This document shows positions 28,848 through 37,015 of a stretch of DNA of 64,000 bases, in pieces. The stretch is from SAR86 cluster bacterium SAR86E (lineage in GTDB: Bacteria > Pseudomonadota > Gammaproteobacteria > Magnimaribacterales > D2472). A program made the position numbers and the translations under genes. The DNA lies in the NCBI GenBank assembly GCA_000307935.1, contig AMWX01000002.1, forward strand, positions 204,571-268,570, given 5' to 3'. Below the pieces are notes generated by a model that ran no database searches, was not told where the DNA came from, and saw only the letters and a program-made list of their open reading frames with translations. Every line of letters begins with the position of its first letter. Position 1 is the stretch's first letter.

Positions 28848-29186
28848 ATGAAAACTCCTGATTTAAAAACAATCTGTTGTGAAGCACTTGATGATTTAAA
28901 AGCTCAAAATATTCTCGTTTTAGATATTCAGGATATATCAGGTTTTGCTGATTGGTTCATCATAGCCACTGCATCTTCATCAAGAAATGCAAAGGCTATT
29001 TCCAATAAATTAATTGAATCACTTAAGTTACAAAATCAACATTTAGTAGGGGTTGAGGGTCAGGATGACTCAGAATGGATCTTGGTCGATTGTGGAGATG
29101 TTGTTGTAAATATTATGCAACAAGAAACACGTGAGTTCTATGATTTAGAAAGTTTATGGGGTGAAAAAACTCTTGTCTCCGTATAA
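28848..29186 (+). CDS. rsfS: Ribosomal silencing factor RsfS
   Basis: 112 residues. RsfS binds L14 (uL14) on the 50S subunit and blocks subunit joining in starvation. Seen: the family core DIQDISGFADWFIIATASSSRNAKAI at about residues 26-51, VGVEGQDDSEWILVDCGDVVVNIM near 65-88, and REFYDLESLWG near the end. It heads a compact operon; its TAA shares one base with the rlmH ATG. The usual upstream neighbour nadD is missing here. Confidence 0.95.
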   Translation: MKTPDLKTICCEALDDLKAQNILVLDIQDISGFADWFIIATASSSRNAKAISNKLIESLKLQNQHLVGVEGQDDSEWILVDCGDVVVNIMQQETREFYDLESLWGEKTLVSV

Positions 29187-29650
29187 TGAAATGCAAAGTT
29201 ATTAGTATTAGCCACAAGCCTTCTTCCTGGGAAAAAGAAGCTCTTCAATTTTATTTAAAACAGTTGCCCAAACACATCAAAATCTCATCAGTTGATGTCA
29301 AGCCTAACTCATCTAAATCAATGGACCAATCCTTAATATTGGACGCTGAATGCAATGAAGTACTTCGTCATATTAATAAAACTGAATATACTATTTTGTG
29401 GGATAGGCTTGGAAAAAAAATTAGCAGCCATGGTTTTGCTGATCTAATTCAGGATAAAGCTGATGCCGGTCAAGATATTAACTTTATTATTGGGGGAGCA
29501 CTTGGCGCATCCGATCATCTATTTCAAAGTTCACAATTAGTTCTCTCTGCCTCAGACCTTACATTCCCTCACAGGCTATTTAAAATATTTCTTATTGAAC
29601 AAATTTATAGAGCATGTGCTATTAAGAATAATCATCCTTATCACAAATAA
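29186..29650 (+). CDS. rlmH: 23S rRNA (pseudouridine1915-N3)-methyltransferase
   Basis: 154 residues, an SPOUT-class SAM-dependent methyltransferase acting on position 1915 in helix 69. Seen: an N-terminal KCKVISISHKPSSWEKEA, the SAM knot INFIIGGALGASDHLF around residues 93-108, and the C-terminal LVLSASDLTFPHRLFKIFLIEQIYRA with the closing HPYHK. Length and motifs are standard. It sits in the conserved rsfS-rlmH-mrdA order, with 1-bp overlaps on both sides. Confidence 0.96.
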   Translation: MKCKVISISHKPSSWEKEALQFYLKQLPKHIKISSVDVKPNSSKSMDQSLILDAECNEVLRHINKTEYTILWDRLGKKISSHGFADLIQDKADAGQDINFIIGGALGASDHLFQSSQLVLSASDLTFPHRLFKIFLIEQIYRACAIKNNHPYHK

Positions 29651-31485
29651 TGATTTTTGAAGAGCGTCAAATTGAAAAAAATAATTTCTCTTCTAGGGCA
29701 ATATTACTTTTTGGGCTAGTAATTCTAAGCTTTGTTATGATTCTAATCAAAGTTTTTTCATTACAAATCTCAGGTTATTCAGACTATCAGCTTGCTGCGT
29801 TAAAGAATAAAAATTATACAGTTCCTGTTCAAGCACTCCGAGGTGAGATCTTTGATAGAAATGGAGTTGCCTTGGTAAGAAATGATCCTACTTTTGATCT
29901 AATCACGCGACCAAATCTCATCGCAGATATTGATAATTTTATCAATGAAATCCAAGGTGTTATTTTTTTATCTGAAAAAGAAATTTTAAATTTTAAAAAG
30001 GCCTATCAAAAAAAAGCATTTGCTAATAAAGAACTTGTTTTAAAAAAAGATCTTACTGATGAAGAGATTGCAAGGTTTGAAGTAAGAAGTTTTAATTTTT
30101 TGCATGCATTTATAGGCAAGCGTTACAGACGAATAACTGATTATCCAACAATTTTCTCACATGTTTTGGGATATACCACCAGAAGTGAAAATGATTTCAC
30201 AACCATGCCTGATATTCCTCGCAGCCATTGGAGAGATGCAGAATTGACTTACGCACATGGCTTGATCGCTGGGCAAACAGGGTTGGAGCAAGTCTACGAT
30301 AATTATCTTAAAGGAAAGCATGGATCAAAAGTTTATGAGATGAATGCGAGGGGGCAATTTGTAAAACCACTTTCAATTGTCAATCCTTTCAAAGGAGCAG
30401 ATTTATATACACATTTGGATATTAAGGCGCAAAAAAGTGCGGCTAAATTTATTGGCAATAGGAAAGGTGCTGTTGTAGCAATAGATTTAGAATCCGGAGG
30501 GATAAATGTTTTATACAGCTCTCCATCATATTCAATTAATAAACTTTCAAATGGGGTGAGTGAGAGAGAATTAAAAGATCTCATTAACGATATAAATAAA
30601 CCTTTTTTTAACCGTGCTTTACAAGGTAGGTACCCGCCAGCCTCAACAATTAAACCAGCGATAGGCATGTATGGTTTATCAAGCAGTATTGTCGATTGGA
30701 ATTTCAAGCTTCAAGATCCAGGTTTTTTTACATTGCCTGAGACTGGCAGAATATTTAGGGGATGGCGAGAAGGAGGGCATGGAAAAGTAGACATGCTTAA
30801 GGCAATATTGGTTAGCTCTAATACCTATTTTTTTTCTTTAGCCTATCAAGCTGATATTGATGCACTCTCAAAACATCTTTCAAGCCTGGGGTTTGGAAAA
30901 AAGGCTTGCGCTGACTGTTTCAATGAAGATCCAGCCTTTGTGCCGACTCCTGAATGGAAGTACGGCATCATGAATGCTGGTTGGGTCAAAGGTGATACTG
31001 TAAATTTAGGGGTTGGGCAGGGCTATTTAGTTGCAACACCTATTCAGTTAGCAAACTATGCAGCAATTCTAGCTACTAAAGGGAAATTTTTTGAACCGTC
31101 AATTGTTACCTCAGGAATTATCAAAAAGTCATTAAATATCTGGGATGATAAGAAATTTAGTAATTTAGATTGGAAAAAAATGCATGAGGCAATGCTTGGA
31201 GTTATTGAAAGTGATGCTGGAACAGCTAGAAGTATACGTTCTCTAAAAAAATTTCAGGTAGCTGGAAAATCAGGAACAGCTGAGTTGGTAAGTCTTGATA
31301 GCAAGGAAGCATATCAAGATATTAGAACATCTGAGCTTCTCAGAGATCATTCAATTATAATCGCATTTGGGCCTATGCCCAATCCAAGATATGCTGTATC
31401 TGTTGTCATTGAAAATGGGGAGAGCGGTGGCGCAGTTGCTGGACCAGTAGCAATCGAGGTCTTAAAGAGCCTAGTTAATGAATAA
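29650..31485 (+). CDS. mrdA: Penicillin-binding protein 2 (elongasome transpeptidase)
   Basis: 611 residues, class B PBP. It cross-links peptidoglycan during side-wall elongation in the inner membrane with RodA. Seen: one N-terminal membrane helix (about residues 16-38), a dimerisation domain with RGEIFDRNGVALVRN, and a transpeptidase domain with all three active-site motifs: S332-T-I-K335, S389-S390-N391 and K540-S-G-T543. The gene begins on the last base of rlmH and ends 8 bp inside rodA. Confidence 0.97.
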   Translation: MIFEERQIEKNNFSSRAILLFGLVILSFVMILIKVFSLQISGYSDYQLAALKNKNYTVPVQALRGEIFDRNGVALVRNDPTFDLITRPNLIADIDNFINEIQGVIFLSEKEILNFKKAYQKKAFANKELVLKKDLTDEEIARFEVRSFNFLHAFIGKRYRRITDYPTIFSHVLGYTTRSENDFTTMPDIPRSHWRDAELTYAHGLIAGQTGLEQVYDNYLKGKHGSKVYEMNARGQFVKPLSIVNPFKGADLYTHLDIKAQKSAAKFIGNRKGAVVAIDLESGGINVLYSSPSYSINKLSNGVSERELKDLINDINKPFFNRALQGRYPPASTIKPAIGMYGLSSSIVDWNFKLQDPGFFTLPETGRIFRGWREGGHGKVDMLKAILVSSNTYFFSLAYQADIDALSKHLSSLGFGKKACADCFNEDPAFVPTPEWKYGIMNAGWVKGDTVNLGVGQGYLVATPIQLANYAAILATKGKFFEPSIVTSGIIKKSLNIWDDKKFSNLDWKKMHEAMLGVIESDAGTARSIRSLKKFQVAGKSGTAELVSLDSKEAYQDIRTSELLRDHSIIIAFGPMPNPRYAVSVVIENGESGGAVAGPVAIEVLKSLVNE

Positions 31486-32566
31486 ACAATTTCAGAAAAT
31501 TTATTTAGACCCGTATTTATTCTTTAGTATTTTTTTAATCTCTTCACTTGGTTTATTTTTTTTATTCTCTGCTTCTAATGGAGATATAGGCTCTGTAATT
31601 AAGCAATTAGTTTATGTGATTATTGGTCTGGCACTTATGGTTTTGATCAGTCAGCCTGATCCAGATGTTTTTCGAAGACTGTCTGGAGCATTTTTACTTT
31701 TTTCATTTTTATTGATGGGTATTACCTATTTCTTTGGACCAGAAATTAATGGTGCTCAAAGATGGGTTCGGATTGGTTCAATCTCTTTTCAATCATCAGA
31801 GTTAATGAAGCTAGCAGTCCCAATTTTTTTAGCCAGTTTTTTATTTAATAAGCAACTTCCCATTCAGCGCAAAGAAATAATGTTGAGCTTGTTAATGGTT
31901 TTTTTCTGTTTTTTTCTTGTTTATAGACAGCCTGACCTTGGAACAGCATTGATTGTTGCATGTTCAGGTCTTTTCGTATTATTTCTTTCGGGACTGAGCT
32001 GGAGTTTCATTGGAGGATCTTTTATTTTATTAGTAATAAGCTCTCCATTTATATGGAATATTTTATTGCAACCATTTCAACGCCAAAGGATTGCAACTTA
32101 CTTTAATCCAGACTCTGATCCTTTTGGTGCAAGTTGGAATATTATTCAGTCAAAAGTTGCAATCGGTTCTGGTGGTTTATTTGGTAAAGGTTTTGGTGAG
32201 GGCTCTCAAACACAGCTAAACTTTCTTCCAGAAACAGAAACAGATTTTATATTTTCTGTGATTGGAGAAGAATTTGGTTTTTTAGGTGTTCTGCTGCTCA
32301 TCAGCATTTATCTATTTATTTTGCTTAGATGTTTTTATTTGGCATTAAGCGCAAGAGATAGGTTTTGCAGGCTTGTAATAGGTGGCCTTAGCCTTACTTT
32401 TGCAGCAAATCTAATTATCAACTTATGCATGGTAGTTGGGCTCCTGCCAGTTGTGGGCATGCCCTTGCCTTTTATCAGCAAGGGCGGATCATCATTAATG
32501 TCTTTATTTATAGCTTTTGGCATAATTATGTCTATGGGAACCCATAAAAAATTTTTACCGCAATGA
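31478..32566 (+). CDS. rodA: Peptidoglycan polymerase RodA
   Basis: 362 residues, a SEDS-family glycosyltransferase with about ten membrane helices. It polymerises lipid II for rod-shape elongation and works with PBP2. Seen: NGAQRWVRIGSISFQSSELMK near residue 90, FQRQRIATYFNPDSDPFGASWNIIQSK near residue 197, and LPETETDFIFSVIGEEFGFLG near residue 250, all hallmark SEDS segments. The essential Asp of the family is in that last region. It overlaps mrdA by 8 bp and mltB by 4 bp. Confidence 0.96.
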   Translation: MNKQFQKIYLDPYLFFSIFLISSLGLFFLFSASNGDIGSVIKQLVYVIIGLALMVLISQPDPDVFRRLSGAFLLFSFLLMGITYFFGPEINGAQRWVRIGSISFQSSELMKLAVPIFLASFLFNKQLPIQRKEIMLSLLMVFFCFFLVYRQPDLGTALIVACSGLFVLFLSGLSWSFIGGSFILLVISSPFIWNILLQPFQRQRIATYFNPDSDPFGASWNIIQSKVAIGSGGLFGKGFGEGSQTQLNFLPETETDFIFSVIGEEFGFLGVLLLISIYLFILLRCFYLALSARDRFCRLVIGGLSLTFAANLIINLCMVVGLLPVVGMPLPFISKGGSSLMSLFIAFGIIMSMGTHKKFLPQ

Positions 32567-33597
32567 AACCTTTTTTTATAACTTGCCTACTTCTTTCAAA
32601 TTTTATCTTTGCTGACTATTCACAACATCAAGAAGCACAAGAGGTAATAGAATTACTTGTAAGCGAACATGATTTTGATAAAAGTTATGTTGAAGCAATA
32701 TTGAGATCAGCAAATAAACAAGAAAAAATATTACAGTCAATGTCTCAGCCTGCTGAATTCACTTGGACATGGGAAAGGTATAGAAAGCTTTTTTTAGAAG
32801 ATAAGCGCATTGCAAATGGTAAAAAATTTATTCAAGATAACTCAGAATTATTTGATAGGGTTGAAAATGAATTTGGCGTGCCAAGAGAAATTATTACCTC
32901 TATTTTAGGTGTTGAAACAAGATATGGAAAGATTCAAGGAAACTATAGAGTCTTGGATAGCTTGGTCACACTTGGGTTTGATTTTCCAAGAAGGTCTAAG
33001 TTTTTCAAGAGCGAACTAATCCAATTTTTTTTATTAACAAGAGAAAATAACTTAGATATTAATTCTGTTGAAGGATCCTATGCTGGGGCTATGGGATATG
33101 GCCAATTTATCTCATCAAGTTATAGAAATTTTGCAGTGGATTATGATGGGGATGGATATGCTGATTTATTTAACTCAGTGCCTGATGCAGTTGCAAGCAT
33201 AGCTAATTATTTAAAAATTCATGGTTGGAAAAGAGGCGGTGCCATTGTTACAAAAGTTGAGTTAAATAAAGTAAGTAAAACATTCAAGCATCAAGCTAAT
33301 CTCAATAAATATATTCCTCTTAAATTCACCGAGGGTTTAAATAAAGAATATATAGTTCAAGAGGGAGATAGCCTGTTATCCATTGCCATTGAAAATGATT
33401 TAAATGTGAAAAACCTAATGAGTTTAAATAAAATTAAGAATAAGAATTTAATTCAGGTTGGACAAACTATTATAATAAATGTACCCAATGATTCATATTT
33501 TATGGGCGATGATAACTTTATTGCTATTACTAAATATAATCGCAGTCATTTTTATGCTAAAGCCGTGTATGATTTGTCCTTGGAATTTAAGAACTAA
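32563..33597 (+). CDS. mltB: Lytic murein transglycosylase B with LysM-like segment
   Basis: 344 residues. MltB cleaves glycan strands to 1,6-anhydroMurNAc ends. The catalytic glutamate is E118 in ILGVETRYG, followed by GSYAGAMGYGQFISSSYR and DYDGDGYADLFNSVPDAVASIANYL. Unusually, a LysM-like stretch sits at about residues 262-308 (YIVQEGDSLLSIAIENDLN, then NLIQVGQTIIINVP). It lies just before the family's last motif, DDNFIAITKYNRSHFYAKAV. The signal sequence (residues 1-17) lacks a lipobox Cys at the cleavage site, unlike E. coli MltB, so this enzyme is probably soluble in the periplasm. It overlaps rodA by 4 bp. Confidence 0.93.
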   Translation: MKPFFITCLLLSNFIFADYSQHQEAQEVIELLVSEHDFDKSYVEAILRSANKQEKILQSMSQPAEFTWTWERYRKLFLEDKRIANGKKFIQDNSELFDRVENEFGVPREIITSILGVETRYGKIQGNYRVLDSLVTLGFDFPRRSKFFKSELIQFFLLTRENNLDINSVEGSYAGAMGYGQFISSSYRNFAVDYDGDGYADLFNSVPDAVASIANYLKIHGWKRGGAIVTKVELNKVSKTFKHQANLNKYIPLKFTEGLNKEYIVQEGDSLLSIAIENDLNVKNLMSLNKIKNKNLIQVGQTIIINVPNDSYFMGDDNFIAITKYNRSHFYAKAVYDLSLEFKN

Positions 33598-33601
33598 TCT
33601 C

Positions 33602-34762
33602 ATGATAAGAAAAATAATTTATTTTTGTTTGGTTGCTCCATTTTGTTTTGAGAGCATGGCTCAATCTATGGTACCGAAGGCACCAAAATTAAATCTTGAG
33701 AGTTATATTTTGCTTGAAGCCAGCACAAATACGGTAATTGCAGAGTTTAACTCTGACAATCAGATCTCTCCTGCGAGTATGACAAAAGTTATGAGTGGGT
33801 ATGTTATTGCAGATCAAATAGCCAATGGAGCTATTGGTTTAGATGATAAGGTTTTAATCAGTGAAAAAGCTTGGAAGACTGGTGGTTCTAAAATGTTTAT
33901 TGAAGCTGGGAAAAGAATCCCAGTGCGTGATCTTCTTTCTGGAATAGTTATTCAATCGGGAAATGATGCTACTGTAGCATTGGCTGAATATGTGGCGGGG
34001 TCAGAAGAGGGGTTTGTCGATTTTATGAATGCCTATGCCTCAGAATTAGGTTTAAGTAATACACTTTTCCAAAACGCAGTTGGTTGGACAGACCCCAATC
34101 ATTTTTCATCAGCCAAAGATTTAGCCAACCTCACCCAGGCACTTATAAATGATTTTCCAGATCATTACGAAATTTATAAAGAAAAAGAGTTCACATTTGG
34201 CGGTATTAGGCAATTAAATAGAAATAAACTTTTATGGAGAGACGATACCGTAGATGGAGTGAAAACCGGCCATACTCAATCAGCTGGATATTGTTTAATT
34301 TCTTCTGCCAAAAGAAATGACATGAGATTAATTGCGGTCGTTGCTGGAAGTCCCTCTGAGAATGAGAGATTGATATCTTCGCAGAGACTTCTTGAATATG
34401 GATTTAGATTTTTTGCTACTCAAAAATTAATTTCAAAATATACTCAAATCACGTCTGCTAAAGTTTGGGGTGGAAGAGATGATGAAGTTGCGCTGGGATC
34501 AGCTCAAGATATCTTGTTAACCTTGCCTCGTTCTGATTTCAAAAATATTAAAGCAAATTATAAGTTCAACAATAATATACAAGCGCCTATCTCTGATGGT
34601 GACGTGATTGGTGATATTGAATTCATGTCAGATAGCAGAGTGGTGCTTTCTGCGCCATTGATCGCTATAGAGTCTGTTGAAGCGAAAGGTTTTTTTGGCA
34701 GAATATGGAGCAGAATATTATTTTGGATAATGAGCTTATTTTCCATTAGTGAAAATGAGTAA
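33602..34762 (+). CDS. dacA: D-alanyl-D-alanine carboxypeptidase (PBP5/6-type)
   Basis: 386 residues from ATG 33602, chosen because it starts with a signal peptide (MIRKIIYFCLVAPFCFESMAQS); a longer reading from 33479 would overlap mltB in another frame. It trims the terminal D-Ala of muropeptides. The active site is complete: S59-M-T-K62, S119-G-N121 and K221-T-G223. A C-terminal beta domain follows, ending in a hydrophobic amphipathic tail (GRIWSRILFWIMSLF) that would anchor it to the inner membrane. Four bp separate it from mltB and it overlaps the transaminase gene by 14 bp. Confidence 0.96.
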   Translation: MIRKIIYFCLVAPFCFESMAQSMVPKAPKLNLESYILLEASTNTVIAEFNSDNQISPASMTKVMSGYVIADQIANGAIGLDDKVLISEKAWKTGGSKMFIEAGKRIPVRDLLSGIVIQSGNDATVALAEYVAGSEEGFVDFMNAYASELGLSNTLFQNAVGWTDPNHFSSAKDLANLTQALINDFPDHYEIYKEKEFTFGGIRQLNRNKLLWRDDTVDGVKTGHTQSAGYCLISSAKRNDMRLIAVVAGSPSENERLISSQRLLEYGFRFFATQKLISKYTQITSAKVWGGRDDEVALGSAQDILLTLPRSDFKNIKANYKFNNNIQAPISDGDVIGDIEFMSDSRVVLSAPLIAIESVEAKGFFGRIWSRILFWIMSLFSISENE

Positions 34763-35603
34763 AATTCATGCCATTTACCAGGGAAAGTTAAGCCCAATTG
34801 ATGAAATAAAGGTTTCTCCTCTTTCTCGTGCTTACACTTTTTCTGACAGTATTTATGAGGTTATCCCATATTTTTCTGGCCAACCTCTATGTTTTAAAGA
34901 ACATATTAATCGAATGCGTAATAGTGCTGAAAAAATGAATTTAAATGTAGATTTCGACATCGTGACTAATGAAATTTCAACCTTGGCAGAAGCTTTATCT
35001 TTAAAAAATGGCTATGTGTATTACCAAATTTCAAGGGGTATAGATATTATCAGATCTCATATGTATGAGGATGATATTGAAATAGAAAAATTTGGTTATG
35101 CTTTGCCAATGGATTTTCCTTCATCATCGATAAGTGCAATGCTGTGCGATGATGATCGATGGGGTAGATGTGACATTAAATCTACTTCATTGCTTGGTAA
35201 TGTTTTGTCTATGAATCAGGCTAAATCAATGGGGTGTCAGGAAGTTGTAATGCCCCGCGACGGCATTGTTACCGAAGCGGGAGCCAGTAATGTGTTTTAC
35301 TTTGATTCATCCGGCTCCATCAGAACTGCTGCATTATCTGAAAATATTTTGCCAGGAATTACTCGTGAAATACTTATTAATTCATTAAAAGGGTCTTCTT
35401 ATAATGTAATAGAAGGTAATTGTGCTGTTACTGATCTTGATGACTCTCCTTGCATATGGCTCACTAGCTCCACTAAGGGCATGCTGCCTCTGAAAAATTT
35501 GATTGGCACAAATTACAAATTAAACAAGAGTTTTAAAGGGTTTGCAGAAATTTCTGAACTATTTAGTTCTGCAATGCAGTCACATCTTGCAGCTTCAGAA
35601 TAG
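34749..35603 (+). CDS. dat: D-amino-acid transaminase (class IV)
   Basis: 284 residues, a fold-type IV PLP aminotransferase close to D-alanine transaminase. It would interconvert D-Ala and D-Glu, both wall precursors. Seen: DEIKVSPLSRAYTFSDSIYEVIPY near the N-terminus, catalytic K144 in CDIKSTSLLGNVLS, and EAGASNVFYF near residue 176. ATG 34755 (MSKIHAIYQG) is a possible alternative start. A dacA-dat pair is common in Gammaproteobacteria, usually with lipB next; lipB is absent here. Its last 41 bp overlap the convergent holA gene, the longest overlap in the window. Confidence 0.9.
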   Translation: MKMSKIHAIYQGKLSPIDEIKVSPLSRAYTFSDSIYEVIPYFSGQPLCFKEHINRMRNSAEKMNLNVDFDIVTNEISTLAEALSLKNGYVYYQISRGIDIIRSHMYEDDIEIEKFGYALPMDFPSSSISAMLCDDDRWGRCDIKSTSLLGNVLSMNQAKSMGCQEVVMPRDGIVTEAGASNVFYFDSSGSIRTAALSENILPGITREILINSLKGSSYNVIEGNCAVTDLDDSPCIWLTSSTKGMLPLKNLIGTNYKLNKSFKGFAEISELFSSAMQSHLAASE

Positions 35604-36561
35604 CTCTTTCTATTTGCTCCCAAGTTTCTGCTTTTAATAAGCCTTTATTGATAAGATCAATTTTAAGAATTTCATTATTTAAATCCATAAATTCTTGAAC
35701 TTTAGAATGTTTGATCAATTCTAAATAGGCAGAAATTTTTGATGACCATACTCCGCTGTTAACCAAGGCATTTTTTTTATTGGTAGATTGTATGGATGCA
35801 ATACAGGAATTTATAACTTTTGCTATTATCCAAATGATGGGCGCTGAGCTCTGGGGATCATGCTCTTCCATGTATTTTACAGCGTTTAATGCTTTATTAA
35901 AATTTCTATTAATTAATAAATCTTCTAACTCAAATGCGCTAATACCTGACCCAAATACAATATGATCTGTTTTTAATTCATTGAAGTGTTCTTGATTAAG
36001 AAAGAGTAGCTCTAATAATGCAACTTCATTTTTTTGACCTAAAAGATTGGCTTCATTGTTTTGATAAATTGATCCTCCAAATACTGGCAGAAGATGATCA
36101 GGCAAGAAGCTAAGCTTTCTTTTCAACCAAATCTTTTCTTCAACTGATTTTAGTTTATTGCAGTTAATTATCATCCCAGCATCATCAAAGTTTTTTATCC
36201 AAGAGCCACTTGTAGGTGTTTTTTCAATGCTGGATTCAATTATTATTGCAATATTTGCTGATTGAAAAATATTTTTATCCTCTAATATAAATTTAATTTT
36301 TTCAGGAAACCTTCCTGATGAATGTTTAACATGAAGAATAAGATTTTCCTGGAATAAAGAGCCTCCAATATTTTTTGTGAGTATTTCTTGAATTTTCTCA
36401 AGCTCATCTTGGGTAAGAGTAATTTTCTCTTTAAATCCCTTGTCTTTTAAATTTAAGTATATGCTTGAAATGGCTTCTTGCTTTAGAACTATCTCATTAC
36501 CTATTAGTAAGAAGTATTGATAATCCTTTGGGTCAGAAAAATTTATAAAATTAAGCTTCAA
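35563..36561 (-). CDS. holA: DNA polymerase III subunit delta
   Basis: 332 residues. HolA opens the sliding clamp in the clamp-loader complex. The sequence is diverged, but the family layout is visible: an N-terminal segment beginning YYFLLIGNE-like (YQYFLLIGNEIVLKQEAI), a central PTSGSWIKNFDDAGMIINCNKLK, and a helical C-terminal collar domain. Position gives strong support, as lptE is directly upstream with an 11-bp overlap, the classical leuS-lptE-holA order. It is last in that operon. Its end overlaps the facing transaminase gene by 41 bp. Confidence 0.85.
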   Translation of the reverse strand: MKLNFINFSDPKDYQYFLLIGNEIVLKQEAISSIYLNLKDKGFKEKITLTQDELEKIQEILTKNIGGSLFQENLILHVKHSSGRFPEKIKFILEDKNIFQSANIAIIIESSIEKTPTSGSWIKNFDDAGMIINCNKLKSVEEKIWLKRKLSFLPDHLLPVFGGSIYQNNEANLLGQKNEVALLELLFLNQEHFNELKTDHIVFGSGISAFELEDLLINRNFNKALNAVKYMEEHDPQSSAPIIWIIAKVINSCIASIQSTNKKNALVNSGVWSSKISAYLELIKHSKVQEFMDLNNEILKIDLINKGLLKAETWEQIERAILKLQDVTALQN

Positions 36562-37015
36562 TTAACCAGTACTCCTGCATTAATTCTTTTAGCAAAGTTA
36601 ATTCAAGCTCACTAATAATCTCCTTTTGCGCCATTATTTCAGCAGAAGGATTAGTTTCGTTGGCTGGCATAAATTTTGATATTTTCAAAATTCCACTTTT
36701 ATTAATATTTTGATCATAAAATCTATATTGAAGTTCGCCAATAATTTCAATTTGCTTTGTTCTGGCAGAATAGCCGCCATAAAAGTTTTTCTTTTTAAAT
36801 GTGAGATTCGTAATACTTAAATTTAAACTTTTTTCATTAGGCGTTTTAATGAAATAATTTTTTGATTTTTTTTTGAATGACTCGTCTATATCATATCCAA
36901 ATATAATTTCATTCAGATTAATTTGAGATCTCTCAACCCAAGAATGCTGACAGCCAGAGATTAAAATAAAAATTGATAGTATTAATGAATACTTAATGAA
37001 TTTACTCTGCTCCAT
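36551..37015 (-). CDS. lptE: LPS-assembly lipoprotein LptE
   Basis: 154 residues from ATG 37015 (MEQSKFIKYS). A lipoprotein signal peptide ends in LISGC, giving lipidation near residue 22. LptE plugs the LptD barrel and helps place LPS in the outer membrane. The mature part has the short LptE-like pattern (FIKTPNEKSLNLSITNLTF, then TKQIEIIGELQYRFYD and a C-terminal helix). An upstream in-frame ATG at 37054 would add 13 residues before the signal peptide, so it is rejected. Its start overlaps the preceding gene by 14 bp and its end overlaps holA by 11 bp. Identity rests mostly on lipobox, size and place. Confidence 0.85.
   Translation of the reverse strand: MEQSKFIKYSLILSIFILISGCQHSWVERSQINLNEIIFGYDIDESFKKKSKNYFIKTPNEKSLNLSITNLTFKKKNFYGGYSARTKQIEIIGELQYRFYDQNINKSGILKISKFMPANETNPSAEIMAQKEIISELELTLLKELMQEYWLIEA

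Noticed and set aside
33479..33601. N-terminal extension of dacA
   Set aside because: It overlaps the end of mltB in another frame; ATG 33602 starts with a proper signal peptide.
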